Shown here piece by piece: positions 16,214-24,592 of a DNA stretch of 64,000 nucleotides. The position numbers and the translations under genes were made by a program. This DNA is from Aedoeadaptatus coxii (lineage in GTDB: Bacteria > Bacillota > Clostridia > Tissierellales > Peptoniphilaceae). The DNA lies in assembly GCF_903819215.1 (NCBI RefSeq), contig NZ_CAIJCT010000010.1, one strand, 5' to 3'. Position 1 is the first letter of the stretch, and the number at the start of each line of letters is the position of its first letter. The notes under the pieces are model-generated. The model was not told the DNA's origin and did not search any database. It worked only from the letters and a program-made list of their open reading frames with translations.

Positions 16214-17144
16214 TCTTTTAGTGAATATTGCCGGTATTCTCGGCATTACCTTGCTCTACGCCGCTCCTTTAATTTACACCGCCATGGGCGGCGTGGTCAG
16301 TGAAAATACGGGCGTCGTCAACATCGGCCTAGAAGGCATGATGACCATCGGCGCCGTCGTCGGTGCCATTGTAGGATATTATGTGGGAAACCCCTGGATC
16401 GCCTTTTTCAGCGCCGGTCTCGGCGGCATGGCCATCGCCCTTTTACACGGCATCGCCACCATTCATTTCGGCGCCGATCACGTCGTCAGCGGTACGGCGT
16501 TAAACTTGTTGGGTCCCGGTCTTTCCATTTTCCTCGCGCGCCTCTTCTTTAAAGGCGCCGCCATGACCAAACCCATTCCCTTTAAAAATAAAATGCCCCG
16601 CGTTTTAACCAACGTCTTCCCCGCCGGAAGCGTAGGTGATATGATTTTCAGCCAATATATTACGGTATACATCGCCTTTCTACTCGTGGCCATCGTCTTC
16701 TTTGTGCTTTACAAGACGAAGCTGGGCCTTCGTATGCGTTCCGTAGGGGAACATCCCCACGCGGCGGAAACATTGGGTATCGACGTGTATAAATTAAAAT
16801 ACATCGGCGTCTTGACGTCGGGCTTTTTAGCGGGACTCGGCGGAGCGAGCTTAAGTCTCGCCGTCGTAGCGAACTTTAGAGAAACGCTGATTTCCGGCCA
16901 AGGCTTTATCGCCCTTGCGGCTGTTATCTTCGGCGGTTGGAAACCGCACACCACCCTCCTGGCGTGTTTATTATTCGGCGCGGCGGAAGGTCTCGTAATC
17001 TTTATGGGTTCCACCTCCATCAGCATTTCGCCTAATCTCTTAAACATGTTGCCCTACGTTATTACCATGATTTCCATGGTGCTCTTCGTCGGCGAAGCTC
17101 GCGGCCCCAGCGCCAACGGCATTCCCTACAAGCGCACGAAATAA
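16206..17144 (+). CDS. Nucleoside ABC importer permease 2
   Basis: This is the second BPD_transp_2 permease, 312 residues with about nine membrane helices (YufQ/NupQ-like). It shows ENTGVVNIGLEGMMTIGA near the N-terminus and the coupling region SVGEHPHAAETLGIDV. It starts with TTG at 16206, with AGGAGGGG ahead, overlapping permease 1 by eight bases. Together with the preceding genes it forms a complete importer, probably for purine nucleosides. Confidence 0.92.
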   Translation: MNNLLVNIAGILGITLLYAAPLIYTAMGGVVSENTGVVNIGLEGMMTIGAVVGAIVGYYVGNPWIAFFSAGLGGMAIALLHGIATIHFGADHVVSGTALNLLGPGLSIFLARLFFKGAAMTKPIPFKNKMPRVLTNVFPAGSVGDMIFSQYITVYIAFLLVAIVFFVLYKTKLGLRMRSVGEHPHAAETLGIDVYKLKYIGVLTSGFLAGLGGASLSLAVVANFRETLISGQGFIALAAVIFGGWKPHTTLLACLLFGAAEGLVIFMGSTSISISPNLLNMLPYVITMISMVLFVGEARGPSANGIPYKRTK

Positions 17145-17156
17145 CGGGAGGATAAA

Positions 17157-17588
17157 ATGGAATATAAAATCTTTGCAAACGGGAATGAGCCCGTCATCGC
17201 CCTTCGATTGGATCCCGGCGATGAAATGATTGCATCTATTTTGGAAGTAGGGGAAAAAGAAAATATTCAAGCGGCCACCATCGAAGGCATCGGCGCAACC
17301 GACGATGTCACCATCGGCATTATGGATTTAAACGCCAAAGAATATAAGTTGACCCACTATACCGAGCCTTTTGAAATCACAGCCATCGCCGGCAACCTTT
17401 CCCGAAAAGACGGAAAGGCCTATCTCCACAGCCACATTAATTTAGGCGGCGTAGACGGCGTGGTAAAAGGCGGCCATTTAGATCGCTGCGTGATCTCCGT
17501 CACGGCGGAAATTTTTATTCGCGTAATCGACGGTGCCATCCATCGAACCTATCACGATGGCATCGGCATCAATCAAATGATTTTTTAA
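17157..17588 (+). CDS. PPC/DUF296-domain protein
   Basis: This 143-residue single-domain protein of the plants-and-prokaryotes-conserved (PPC, DUF296) family forms trimers of known structure but unassigned biochemical function. Typical features are LDPGDEMIASI at the N-terminus, GIGATDDVTIG, the LHSHINLGG histidine-containing motif (H141 side of the family's metal-like site, about residues 90-99) and GGHLD. It lies 12 bases after permease 2 with a ribosome site (GGGAGG), so it belongs to the nucleoside-import operon. A role tied to nucleosides or nucleotides is suggested only by this context. Confidence 0.88.
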   Translation: MEYKIFANGNEPVIALRLDPGDEMIASILEVGEKENIQAATIEGIGATDDVTIGIMDLNAKEYKLTHYTEPFEITAIAGNLSRKDGKAYLHSHINLGGVDGVVKGGHLDRCVISVTAEIFIRVIDGAIHRTYHDGIGINQMIF

Positions 17589-17591
17589 AAG

Positions 17592-17616
17592 AAGAGTCGC
17601 CTCGGCGGCTCTTTTT
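17592..17616 (+). terminator. Terminator of the nucleoside importer operon
   Basis: AAGAGTCGC...GCGGCTCTT arms with one wobble and a short loop, then TTTTT. Confidence 0.8.
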
Positions 17617-17743
17617 CAATAAAAAAATACTCTATATTTTCCCTCACTAAATCAAACGGAGGACTGGGTATGATAAAATAATGACGTTAGAATGAATGCA
17701 CCTTTTCTTCGAGGGTTTCCTTTAAGCAGAGGTAGGAGGTATT

Positions 17744-17998
17744 ATGAACGAAAAATTAGGAATTATCGCCATCATCGTCGAGTCCAACGAGGAATCTGTC
17801 GTAGAGAGCATTAACAAGCTCCTACACGAGAGCCGCCACATTATCGTCGGCCGACTGGGCATTCCTTATCCGAAACGAAACCTTTCGTTGATCAGCATCG
17901 CCGTAGACGGCGAGCAGGATCAGATCAACGCGCTGTCCGGGAAACTGGGCATGCTGGATCACGTTACGGTGAAAACGACGCTGGCAGGTGTTTTATGA
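17744..17998 (+). CDS. TM1266-type iron-only hydrogenase system regulator
   Basis: This 84-residue ACT-like protein matches the small TM1266 family found beside [FeFe]-hydrogenase maturation genes. It shows LGIIAIIVE at the start, HIIVGRLGIPY centrally and a C-terminal KLGMLDHVTVKTTLAG. The family is thought to regulate hydrogenase gene expression or assembly; the mechanism is not established. GGAGG precedes the ATG, and the stop overlaps hydE in an ATGA junction. It is the first gene of the hyd operon. Confidence 0.85.
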   Translation: MNEKLGIIAIIVESNEESVVESINKLLHESRHIIVGRLGIPYPKRNLSLISIAVDGEQDQINALSGKLGMLDHVTVKTTLAGVL

Positions 17999-19041
17999 TC
18001 GATGAGATCTTAAAACACTACGACGACACAGGCACCCTAAGCGACGAGGACATACGCTACATTCTCGAACACGAGGACGAGGCGCGAGAGCCTTTATTTA
18101 AAAAGTCGCGGGAGATTACGGAACGCTATTTCCATAAAAAAATCTTCGTGCGGGGCCTGATCGAATTTTCAAATTACTGCAAAAACAATTGTTACTACTG
18201 CGGCATTCGCAGGGGCAACGGAGAAGTGGAGCGCTATCGCCTTTCAAAAGAGGTTATGGAGCATACTGTAGAGGCGGGAGCCGCCATGGGTTTTAAAACC
18301 TTCGTACTGCAAGGGGGAGAAGACCCGGGATTTCCCGACGAGGACATTACGGAGTGGCTTCACGCCATTAAACGCATCGAACCCGATGCGGCGGTTACCC
18401 TTTCCGTAGGGGAGCGGCCGAAATCCGTATATGCCCGTTGGAAGGCGGCAGGCGCCGATCGCTTTTTGCTTCGTCATGAAAGCTTTAATCCCGAGCATTA
18501 CAAAAAATTACATCCCTCTTCCATGAAAAGGGAGCATCGGATTCAATGCCTTCGGGATTTAAAATCATTGGGCTTTCAAGTGGGAAGCGGTTTTATGGTG
18601 GGGAGCCCCTATCAAACGGTGGAAAATCTCGTTGAGGATTTTCGCTTTTTAAAAGAACTCGAGCCCGCCATGGTGGGCATCGGTCCTTACGTAACCCATC
18701 ACGCCACCCCCTTTAAGAACTTCCCGAGCGGAAGCGTGGAGCGCACGGCCATTTGCATCGCTATTTTAAGATTGCTCTTTCCAAAAGCCAATTTACCGTC
18801 GACCACGGCCATGCAAACCTTGGCGAAGGACGGACGCAATCGGGGTATATTAGCGGGCGCCAATGTGTTTATGCCGAATTTGTCGCCGGCCGCGGTGCGC
18901 GGTCAATACGCACTTTACGACGACAAGGCGGCTTTTCAATTGGAAGCGGCGGAAAATTTGGAAGAATTAAAGCGTCAAATCGCGGCGTTAGGCTATGAAA
19001 TCGTCATGAGCCGCGGAGATTATATGGGTAAGGAGTCATAA
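17995..19041 (+). CDS. hydE: [FeFe]-hydrogenase maturation radical SAM protein HydE
   Basis: This radical SAM enzyme of 348 residues acts in synthesis of the dithiomethylamine bridge of the hydrogenase H-cluster. The SAM-cluster motif C-x3-C-x2-C is at C62, C66 and C69 (NYCKNNCYYCG), inside a TIM barrel of the BioB/ThiH type. QGGEDPGF and VGERP match HydE substrate-binding strands. It is coupled to the preceding regulator gene and directly abuts hydG. Its presence means the organism makes an [FeFe]-hydrogenase, although no structural hydrogenase gene is in the window. Confidence 0.95.
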   Translation: MIDEILKHYDDTGTLSDEDIRYILEHEDEAREPLFKKSREITERYFHKKIFVRGLIEFSNYCKNNCYYCGIRRGNGEVERYRLSKEVMEHTVEAGAAMGFKTFVLQGGEDPGFPDEDITEWLHAIKRIEPDAAVTLSVGERPKSVYARWKAAGADRFLLRHESFNPEHYKKLHPSSMKREHRIQCLRDLKSLGFQVGSGFMVGSPYQTVENLVEDFRFLKELEPAMVGIGPYVTHHATPFKNFPSGSVERTAICIAILRLLFPKANLPSTTAMQTLAKDGRNRGILAGANVFMPNLSPAAVRGQYALYDDKAAFQLEAAENLEELKRQIAALGYEIVMSRGDYMGKES

Positions 19042-20457
19042 ATGTACAATGTAAAATCGCCTAAGGCGGAAGAATTTATAAATCACGACGAAATTATGGA
19101 TACTTTGGCTTATGCCAGAGACAATGCAAACAATCGAAAACTGCAAGAGGAGATCCTCGAAAAAGGGCGGAAAATGGAAGGGCTGAGTCACAGAGAAGCC
19201 GCCGTTTTGCTGTTGACGGAACTTAAAGACGTTCGCAAGGCCTATAAAGAACTGGCCATCGACATTAAGAAGAAATATTACGGCAACCGCGTCGTCCTAT
19301 TCGCACCCTTGTATCTTTCAAATTATTGCGTCAATGGCTGCGTTTACTGCCCCTATCACTACAAAAACAAACACATCGACAGGGTCAAGTTGACGCAAGA
19401 TGAAATTCGCGAGGAAGTCATCGCCCTTCAAGATTTGGGGCACAAGCGCTTGGCGCTGGAGCTCGGCGAAGACCCGGTGAACAATCCCATCGAATACGTT
19501 CTCGACAGCATCAAAACCATTTATTCCATTAAACATAAAAACGGCGCCATTCGTCGCGTCAACGTCAACATTGCCGCTACTACCGTGGAAAACTACCGCA
19601 AATTAAAAGAAGCGGAAATCGGCACCTATATTCTCTTCCAAGAAACCTATCACAAGAAAAATTACGAAGAGCTTCATCCGACGGGGCCGAAATCCAACTG
19701 GGCATACCATACCGAAGCCATGGACCGCGCCATGGAAGGCGGCATCGACGACGTCGGTCTCGGCGTTTTATACGGCTTAAACAATTACCAATACGATTTC
19801 GTCGGTCAACTTATGCATGCGGAACACTTGGAAGCATACATGGGCGTAGGCCCCCATACGATTTCCGTACCCCGTATTCGTCCGGCAGATGATATTAATC
19901 CCGACGAATTCGAAAACGGCGTGCCCGATGAACTTTTTGAAGATATTATCGCCTTAATTCGCATTTCCGTTCCCTACACGGGCATGATTATTTCCACCCG
20001 CGAAAGCCAAGGTATGCGCGAACGCGCCTTAGAGCTCGGCGTTTCCCAAATCAGCGGCGGCTCGAAAACATCCGTCGGCGGATACAAAGAAGGCAGAGAA
20101 GAGGATAACTCCGCCCAATTCGATACCAACGACACCCGCAGTTTGGACGAGGTTATTTACTGGTTAATGGAACTGGGTTACCTGCCCAGCTTCTGCACCG
20201 CATGCTACCGCGCCGGCCGCACGGGGGAAACTTTTATGGAAGAAGTAAAGAGTTTCCAAATTGCAAAATTCTGTCAACCGAACGCCATTATGACCCTTCA
20301 GGAATATTTGTCGGATTACGCCGCGCCGGAAACTCGCGCCCTTGGCGAATCGAAGATGAAGGATTTTCTGCAATTAGTGGAACGTGACGATTTGCGCAAC
20401 AAGGCCGCTGAATACGTTAGCCGTATTCAAAGCGGCGAACGGGATTTCAGGTTCTAA
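19042..20457 (+). CDS. hydG: [FeFe]-hydrogenase maturation tyrosine lyase HydG
   Basis: This radical SAM tyrosine lyase of 471 residues makes the CO and CN ligands and an Fe-cysteine synthon for the H-cluster. The N-terminal SAM cluster motif is C96-x3-C100-x2-C103. The C-terminal auxiliary cluster motif C-x2-C-x22-C is intact, starting CTACYRAGRTGETF near residue 386. That second motif separates HydG from the related ThiH. The gene starts on the base after the hydE stop, with GGAG in front. Codon use is typical of a well-expressed gene. Confidence 0.96.
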   Translation: MYNVKSPKAEEFINHDEIMDTLAYARDNANNRKLQEEILEKGRKMEGLSHREAAVLLLTELKDVRKAYKELAIDIKKKYYGNRVVLFAPLYLSNYCVNGCVYCPYHYKNKHIDRVKLTQDEIREEVIALQDLGHKRLALELGEDPVNNPIEYVLDSIKTIYSIKHKNGAIRRVNVNIAATTVENYRKLKEAEIGTYILFQETYHKKNYEELHPTGPKSNWAYHTEAMDRAMEGGIDDVGLGVLYGLNNYQYDFVGQLMHAEHLEAYMGVGPHTISVPRIRPADDINPDEFENGVPDELFEDIIALIRISVPYTGMIISTRESQGMRERALELGVSQISGGSKTSVGGYKEGREEDNSAQFDTNDTRSLDEVIYWLMELGYLPSFCTACYRAGRTGETFMEEVKSFQIAKFCQPNAIMTLQEYLSDYAAPETRALGESKMKDFLQLVERDDLRNKAAEYVSRIQSGERDFRF

Positions 20458-20458
20458 A

Positions 20459-21538
20459 ATGGAAACGGCCAAGGGAATGCGGCTCCACATCGCTATTTTC
20501 GGGAAAACCAATAGCGGTAAGAGCACGCTGATGAATCTTTTGACCGGTCAGGAAGTTTCCATGGTGTCCGATGCGCCGGGCACCACGACGGATCCGGTAT
20601 ATAAAAACATGGAGCTCGACGGTATCGGCCCCGTCACCTTCATCGACACGGCGGGATTTTTAGACGACACGACTCTGGGGAAACAGCGAATGGAACGCAC
20701 CCGAAAGGTCATCGACGAAATCGACTGCGCCATTTTGCTGGAAGGGGTGGACGGCGAATTTCTGGAAAGAATTTACAAGAAAAACATCCCCACCCTTTCC
20801 CTGCGCTATCCTTTTCCGGAGAAAGAACGAATTTTAAATGAGCTGAAAATTTTACTGAAGGAAAAAAAGAAAGCCCCCGGTCTTTTAGACGGCCTCGACA
20901 TTGGGGAAGGGCATTTTCTCCTGGTCATGCCACAAGATGAATCGGCTCCGGCGGGGCGGCTCATCCTTCCCCAAGTTCAAACCTTGCGGGAAATATTGGA
21001 CAGAGGGTATACCGCTACCATTTCCACACTGGAGACAATGGACGCAAGCCTTCGCCATTTACAAAAAGCGCCGGATTGGATCATTACCGACTCTCAGGTT
21101 TTTCCGGAAGTTTACGAGAAAAAGCCGAAAGATTCGAAGATCACGTCTTTTTCTATTCTTTTTGCTCGGGCAAAAGGGGATGAGGAGATTATGATCGAGG
21201 GAGCTCGCCACTTAATGGGCCTCGGAGAAAATGCGAGGATTTTAATGTCCGAAGCCTGTACCCACGCGCCGAAAGAAGAAGATATCGGCAGGGTCAAAAT
21301 CCCCCGTATGCTCAGAAAAAAATTAGGCGACAACATTACCATCGATTTTTCGCGCGGCATTCAATTCCCCGAGGACATTTCCGATTACGACGTCGTGGTC
21401 ATGTGCGGAAGCTGTATGTTTCAGCGTCCCGTCGTGCAATCGCGCATTGAAAAAGCTCGGGAAGCCGGTGTTCACATTACCAATTACGGCATGGTGATCG
21501 CCGCAGCCAAGGGAATATTGGATAAAATCGATTTTTAA
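20459..21538 (+). CDS. hydF: [FeFe]-hydrogenase maturation GTPase HydF
   Basis: This GTPase and iron-sulfur scaffold of 359 residues carries the assembled subcluster to apo-hydrogenase. The N-terminal GTPase domain has the P-loop GKTNSGKS at 15-22, switch residues DAPGTTTDP and DTAG. The C-terminal domain has the HydF cluster ligands: a Cys/His pair (ACTHAP, about residue 264) and CGSC near 311-314. The start at 20459 is two bases after the hydG stop. The ribosome site is weak (AGGT), so translation is probably coupled. The protein is somewhat shorter than the commonest HydF length of about 400. Confidence 0.93.
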   Translation: METAKGMRLHIAIFGKTNSGKSTLMNLLTGQEVSMVSDAPGTTTDPVYKNMELDGIGPVTFIDTAGFLDDTTLGKQRMERTRKVIDEIDCAILLEGVDGEFLERIYKKNIPTLSLRYPFPEKERILNELKILLKEKKKAPGLLDGLDIGEGHFLLVMPQDESAPAGRLILPQVQTLREILDRGYTATISTLETMDASLRHLQKAPDWIITDSQVFPEVYEKKPKDSKITSFSILFARAKGDEEIMIEGARHLMGLGENARILMSEACTHAPKEEDIGRVKIPRMLRKKLGDNITIDFSRGIQFPEDISDYDVVVMCGSCMFQRPVVQSRIEKAREAGVHITNYGMVIAAAKGILDKIDF

Positions 21539-21541
21539 AAC

Positions 21542-21586
21542 AAGGCAGATTGCCCGCGCCGTAACGGCAAAGGCAACTGCCTTTTT
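21542..21586 (+). terminator. Terminator of the hyd operon
   Basis: AAGGCAG/CTGCCTT and TTGCC/GGCAA form a 12-bp stem with one bulged A. It is topped by an inner GCCG/CGGC hairpin and followed by five T. Confidence 0.85.
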
Positions 21587-21597
21587 CGTCGCTCTTG

Positions 21598-21626
21598 TTG
21601 AGGGAACGTGCTCAGTCCGTTATAAT
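21598..21626 (+). promoter_or_regulatory. Promoter of glmU
   Basis: TTGAGG (21598-21603) and TATAAT (21621-21626) are 17 bases apart, 33 bases before the GTG start. Confidence 0.65.
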
Positions 21627-21658
21627 AGTGTGAGAACGATTACGAGTGAGGTGTAAGC

Positions 21659-23032
21659 GTGAATGTATCAATTATTTTAGCGGCAGGCGAAGGCACGAGG
21701 ATGAAATCCTCCATGCCCAAGGTGCTGCATCAGGTTGCAGGGAAGGCTATTTTGAGTTATGTAGTCGACAACTGCAAGGCCAACGAAATCGACAAAACCG
21801 TCGTCATCGTAGGTCACAAAAAAGAAGAAGTTATAAAGCGTTTTAAAAACGACGATGTAATCTGCATCGAACAAAAAGTAGGCGAGGGCATTCCCTACGG
21901 CACGGGGTATGCCGTGAAATGTGCCATGGACGAATTTAGCGATGAGGACATGGTCTTTATTCTAACCGGGGACACACCCCTTTTCCGCCAGGAGACCATC
22001 GGCAAATTTATCGATTACGCCACGTCCCACGATTATGACGGCTGTGTATTAACCGCCATCGTAAGCGATCCCTTTGGATACGGCCGCATTATTCGCGGAC
22101 AAGATTCGAATATTTCGGGCATCGTGGAAGAAAAAGATGCAAGCGATAAAGAAAAAGCCATTACGGAAGTGAATACGGGCATCTTCGCCTTTAAGGGAAG
22201 CGCCTTAAAAGAAAACATCGGCAATTTAAGCACGAACAACAGCCAAAGCGAACTTTACTTAACCGACGTCATCGCCCTTTTAAGAGAAAAAGGAAAGAGC
22301 ATCGGCGGCTATACCATCGGCAATGAAGAGGAAATGCTCGGCATTAATTCCCGCGTTCAATTGGCGAAATGCGAACACATTATGCGTCGTCGCATCAATC
22401 AAATGCACATGGAAAACGGCGTCACCTTCTTAAATCCGGAAACGACGATGGTAGATTTCGACGTTACCATCGGCAGAGACACGGTTTTGGATCCCGGCGT
22501 TCATCTGGAAGGCAATACGTCGATCGGCGCGCAATGTTACATTCGCGGCATTTCGAGAATCAGCAACAGCCGCGTCGAAAACGGCGTCGTCATCGACAAT
22601 TCCGTTATCGAAGAATCTCATGTCGGCGACAATGTGACCATCGGGCCCTTTGCCCATTTAAGACCGAACAGCGTGTTGGAAAAAGACGTGCACATCGGAA
22701 ACTTTGTGGAAGTGAAGAAATCCCACGTAGGAGAAGGCACAAAAGCCGGCCACCTCGCCTACATCGGCGATGGCAATGTGGGGAAAAACGTCAATATCGG
22801 TTGTGGCGTTATTTTCTGTAACTACAATGGCAAGGAAAAATTTGAAACCGTCGTAGGAGACGGCGCCTTTATCGGTTCCAATTCCAATTTAGTGGCGCCT
22901 GTATCTGTAGGAAGAGAAGGCTATGTGGCCGCCGGCAGTACCATTACTAAAAAAGTGGAAGACGGCGCCCTCGCCGTAGAACGCAGTGAACAAAGAAACA
23001 TTCCCGGATGGGCAAAAAGAAAGGATCGCTAA
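21659..23032 (+). CDS. glmU: Bifunctional N-acetylglucosamine-1-phosphate uridyltransferase / glucosamine-1-phosphate acetyltransferase
   Basis: This enzyme makes UDP-GlcNAc for peptidoglycan and other wall polymers. Over its 457 residues the N-terminal pyrophosphorylase has LAAGEGTRMKSSMPKVLH at 7-24 and the sugar-binding EVNTGIF. The C-terminal half is a left-handed beta helix of hexapeptide repeats (from about 250), with the acetyltransferase segment RPNSVL...HIGNFVEVKKS. A GTG start at 21659 is supported by GAGGTG five bases upstream. It opens the conserved glmU-prs-pth-mfd block. Confidence 0.96.
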   Translation: MNVSIILAAGEGTRMKSSMPKVLHQVAGKAILSYVVDNCKANEIDKTVVIVGHKKEEVIKRFKNDDVICIEQKVGEGIPYGTGYAVKCAMDEFSDEDMVFILTGDTPLFRQETIGKFIDYATSHDYDGCVLTAIVSDPFGYGRIIRGQDSNISGIVEEKDASDKEKAITEVNTGIFAFKGSALKENIGNLSTNNSQSELYLTDVIALLREKGKSIGGYTIGNEEEMLGINSRVQLAKCEHIMRRRINQMHMENGVTFLNPETTMVDFDVTIGRDTVLDPGVHLEGNTSIGAQCYIRGISRISNSRVENGVVIDNSVIEESHVGDNVTIGPFAHLRPNSVLEKDVHIGNFVEVKKSHVGEGTKAGHLAYIGDGNVGKNVNIGCGVIFCNYNGKEKFETVVGDGAFIGSNSNLVAPVSVGREGYVAAGSTITKKVEDGALAVERSEQRNIPGWAKRKDR

Positions 23033-23033
23033 T

Positions 23034-23990
23034 ATGGCTAATCACGGAGACATCGTCATTATTTCCGGAAATTCCAACCCGGATCTCGTCGACAAGATTT
23101 GTAAGGATTTGGAAATTCATTTGGCAGGGTGTACGGTGAATCAATTTAGCGACGGAGAAATTTCCATCGACATTATGGATTCCGTTCGCGGCAAGGATGT
23201 ATTCGTCATCCAACCCACTTCTGGGCCGGTGAACGATCACTTAATGGAGCTTTTAATCTTAATCGATGCATTAAAACGGGCCTCTGCCGGTCGCATTAAC
23301 GCCGTCGTGCCCTATTACGGCTATGCGCGTCAAGACCGCAAGGTAAAGGCGAGAGAGCCTATTACGGCGAAACTCGTGGCTAATTTAATGACAAAAGCCG
23401 GCGCCGATCGCGTGATCTGTATGGATCTCCACGCCGGACAAATTCAAGGCTACTTCGATATTCCCGTAGATCACTTGACGGCGATTCCCTATCTTGCAAA
23501 GTATTTTAAGGAAAACATCGACACCTCGAACATCGTCGCCGTCAGCCCCGATTTAGGCGGCGTATCTAGAACTCGTAAATTCGCCGAAGAACTTAACGGC
23601 GCGCCCATTGCCATTATCGAAAAGAGACGGCCGAAGGCTAATGAAAATGTGGTTATGAACGTCATCGGTTCTATCGAGGGCAAGGACTGCATTTTAGTCG
23701 ACGACATTATCGACACGGCGGGCACGGTGTGCAAAGCCGCCGATGCCCTTCGCAAATACGGCGCCCGCAATATTTACGGCTGCGCAACCCACGGCGTCCT
23801 TTCCGGCCCCGCCATCGAACGTATCGACGGATCCCTTATGGAAAAATTCGTCATCACCGATACCATCGCCCTTCCGCCGGAAAAACATATCGACAAAATC
23901 GACGTCGTTACCGTAGCGCCTATTCTTGCAACGGCTATTCGCCGCGTCAATACGGATAAATCCATTAGCAAGATCTTCGAAGAAGCATAA
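23034..23990 (+). CDS. prs: Ribose-phosphate pyrophosphokinase
   Basis: This enzyme converts ribose 5-phosphate and ATP to PRPP for nucleotide, histidine and tryptophan synthesis. The protein has 318 residues, including YYGYARQDRK (ATP-binding flexible region), the divalent-metal site VICMDLHAGQIQGYF and the PRPP loop ILVDDIIDTAGT near residues 222-233. The start at 23034 has AAAGGA eight bases upstream; the frame is open further back only as overlap with glmU. It lies one base after the glmU stop. Confidence 0.96.
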   Translation: MANHGDIVIISGNSNPDLVDKICKDLEIHLAGCTVNQFSDGEISIDIMDSVRGKDVFVIQPTSGPVNDHLMELLILIDALKRASAGRINAVVPYYGYARQDRKVKAREPITAKLVANLMTKAGADRVICMDLHAGQIQGYFDIPVDHLTAIPYLAKYFKENIDTSNIVAVSPDLGGVSRTRKFAEELNGAPIAIIEKRRPKANENVVMNVIGSIEGKDCILVDDIIDTAGTVCKAADALRKYGARNIYGCATHGVLSGPAIERIDGSLMEKFVITDTIALPPEKHIDKIDVVTVAPILATAIRRVNTDKSISKIFEEA

Positions 23991-23991
23991 G

Positions 23992-24552
23992 ATGCTGATC
24001 GTAGGACTCGGTAATCCCGGAGATCGCTATCAAAACACGCGCCATAATGTGGGCTTTATGGCATTGGATCGCGTGGCGGATCATTTATCCATTCCGGTCA
24101 ACACCATTAAATTTAAAGGGCTTTACGGCGAGGGACGCATCCTCGGAAAAAAGGTGCGCCTCTTAAAGCCCATGACGTATATGAATGAAAGCGGACAATC
24201 GGTGCGGGAGTGCATGCAATACTTTAAAATTGCGCCGGAGGAAGTCCTCGTCTTAGTAGACGACATCGACATCGAATTCGGTACTGTGCGCTTACGTAAA
24301 TCCGGCAGCGCCGGCACGCACAACGGACTGAAGTCCATTATTTATCAGATTCAATCGGATCAATTTCCAAGGCTGAAAATCGCCGTAGGAAAGAAAAATC
24401 CCCATATGGATTTGGCGGATTTCGTGTTGTCCGGTTTTTCAAAAGAAGAAATTCCCGTCATGGACGAGACATTGGAAAAGGCGAAAGGTGCGACGCTCAG
24501 CTTTTTAAAAGAGGGCATCGACAGCGCCATGAATTCCTGGAACGGGAAATAG
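23992..24552 (+). CDS. pth: Peptidyl-tRNA hydrolase
   Basis: This enzyme recycles peptidyl-tRNA released from stalled ribosomes. It has 186 residues with the family start MLIVGLGNPGDRYQNTRHNVGF, which includes the catalytic histidine (about 19), followed by LLKPMTYMNESG and the DDIDIEFG strand with the active-site aspartate. GTHNGLKS completes the site. The start lies one base after the prs stop with a weak ribosome site. A general stress gene ctc, found between prs and pth in Bacillus, is absent. Confidence 0.96.
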   Translation: MLIVGLGNPGDRYQNTRHNVGFMALDRVADHLSIPVNTIKFKGLYGEGRILGKKVRLLKPMTYMNESGQSVRECMQYFKIAPEEVLVLVDDIDIEFGTVRLRKSGSAGTHNGLKSIIYQIQSDQFPRLKIAVGKKNPHMDLADFVLSGFSKEEIPVMDETLEKAKGATLSFLKEGIDSAMNSWNGK

Positions 24553-24553
24553 G

Positions 24554-24582
24554 AAGCAGCTCAAGGAATTGGGCTGCTTTTT
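24554..24582 (+). terminator. Terminator between pth and mfd
   Basis: AAGCAGCTC (24554-24562) and GGGCTGCTT (24571-24579), one wobble, then TTTTT. The mfd ribosome site AGGAGG follows three bases later, so any mfd promoter must lie upstream of or within the pth gene. Confidence 0.75.
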
Positions 24583-24592
24583 AGGAGGCATT

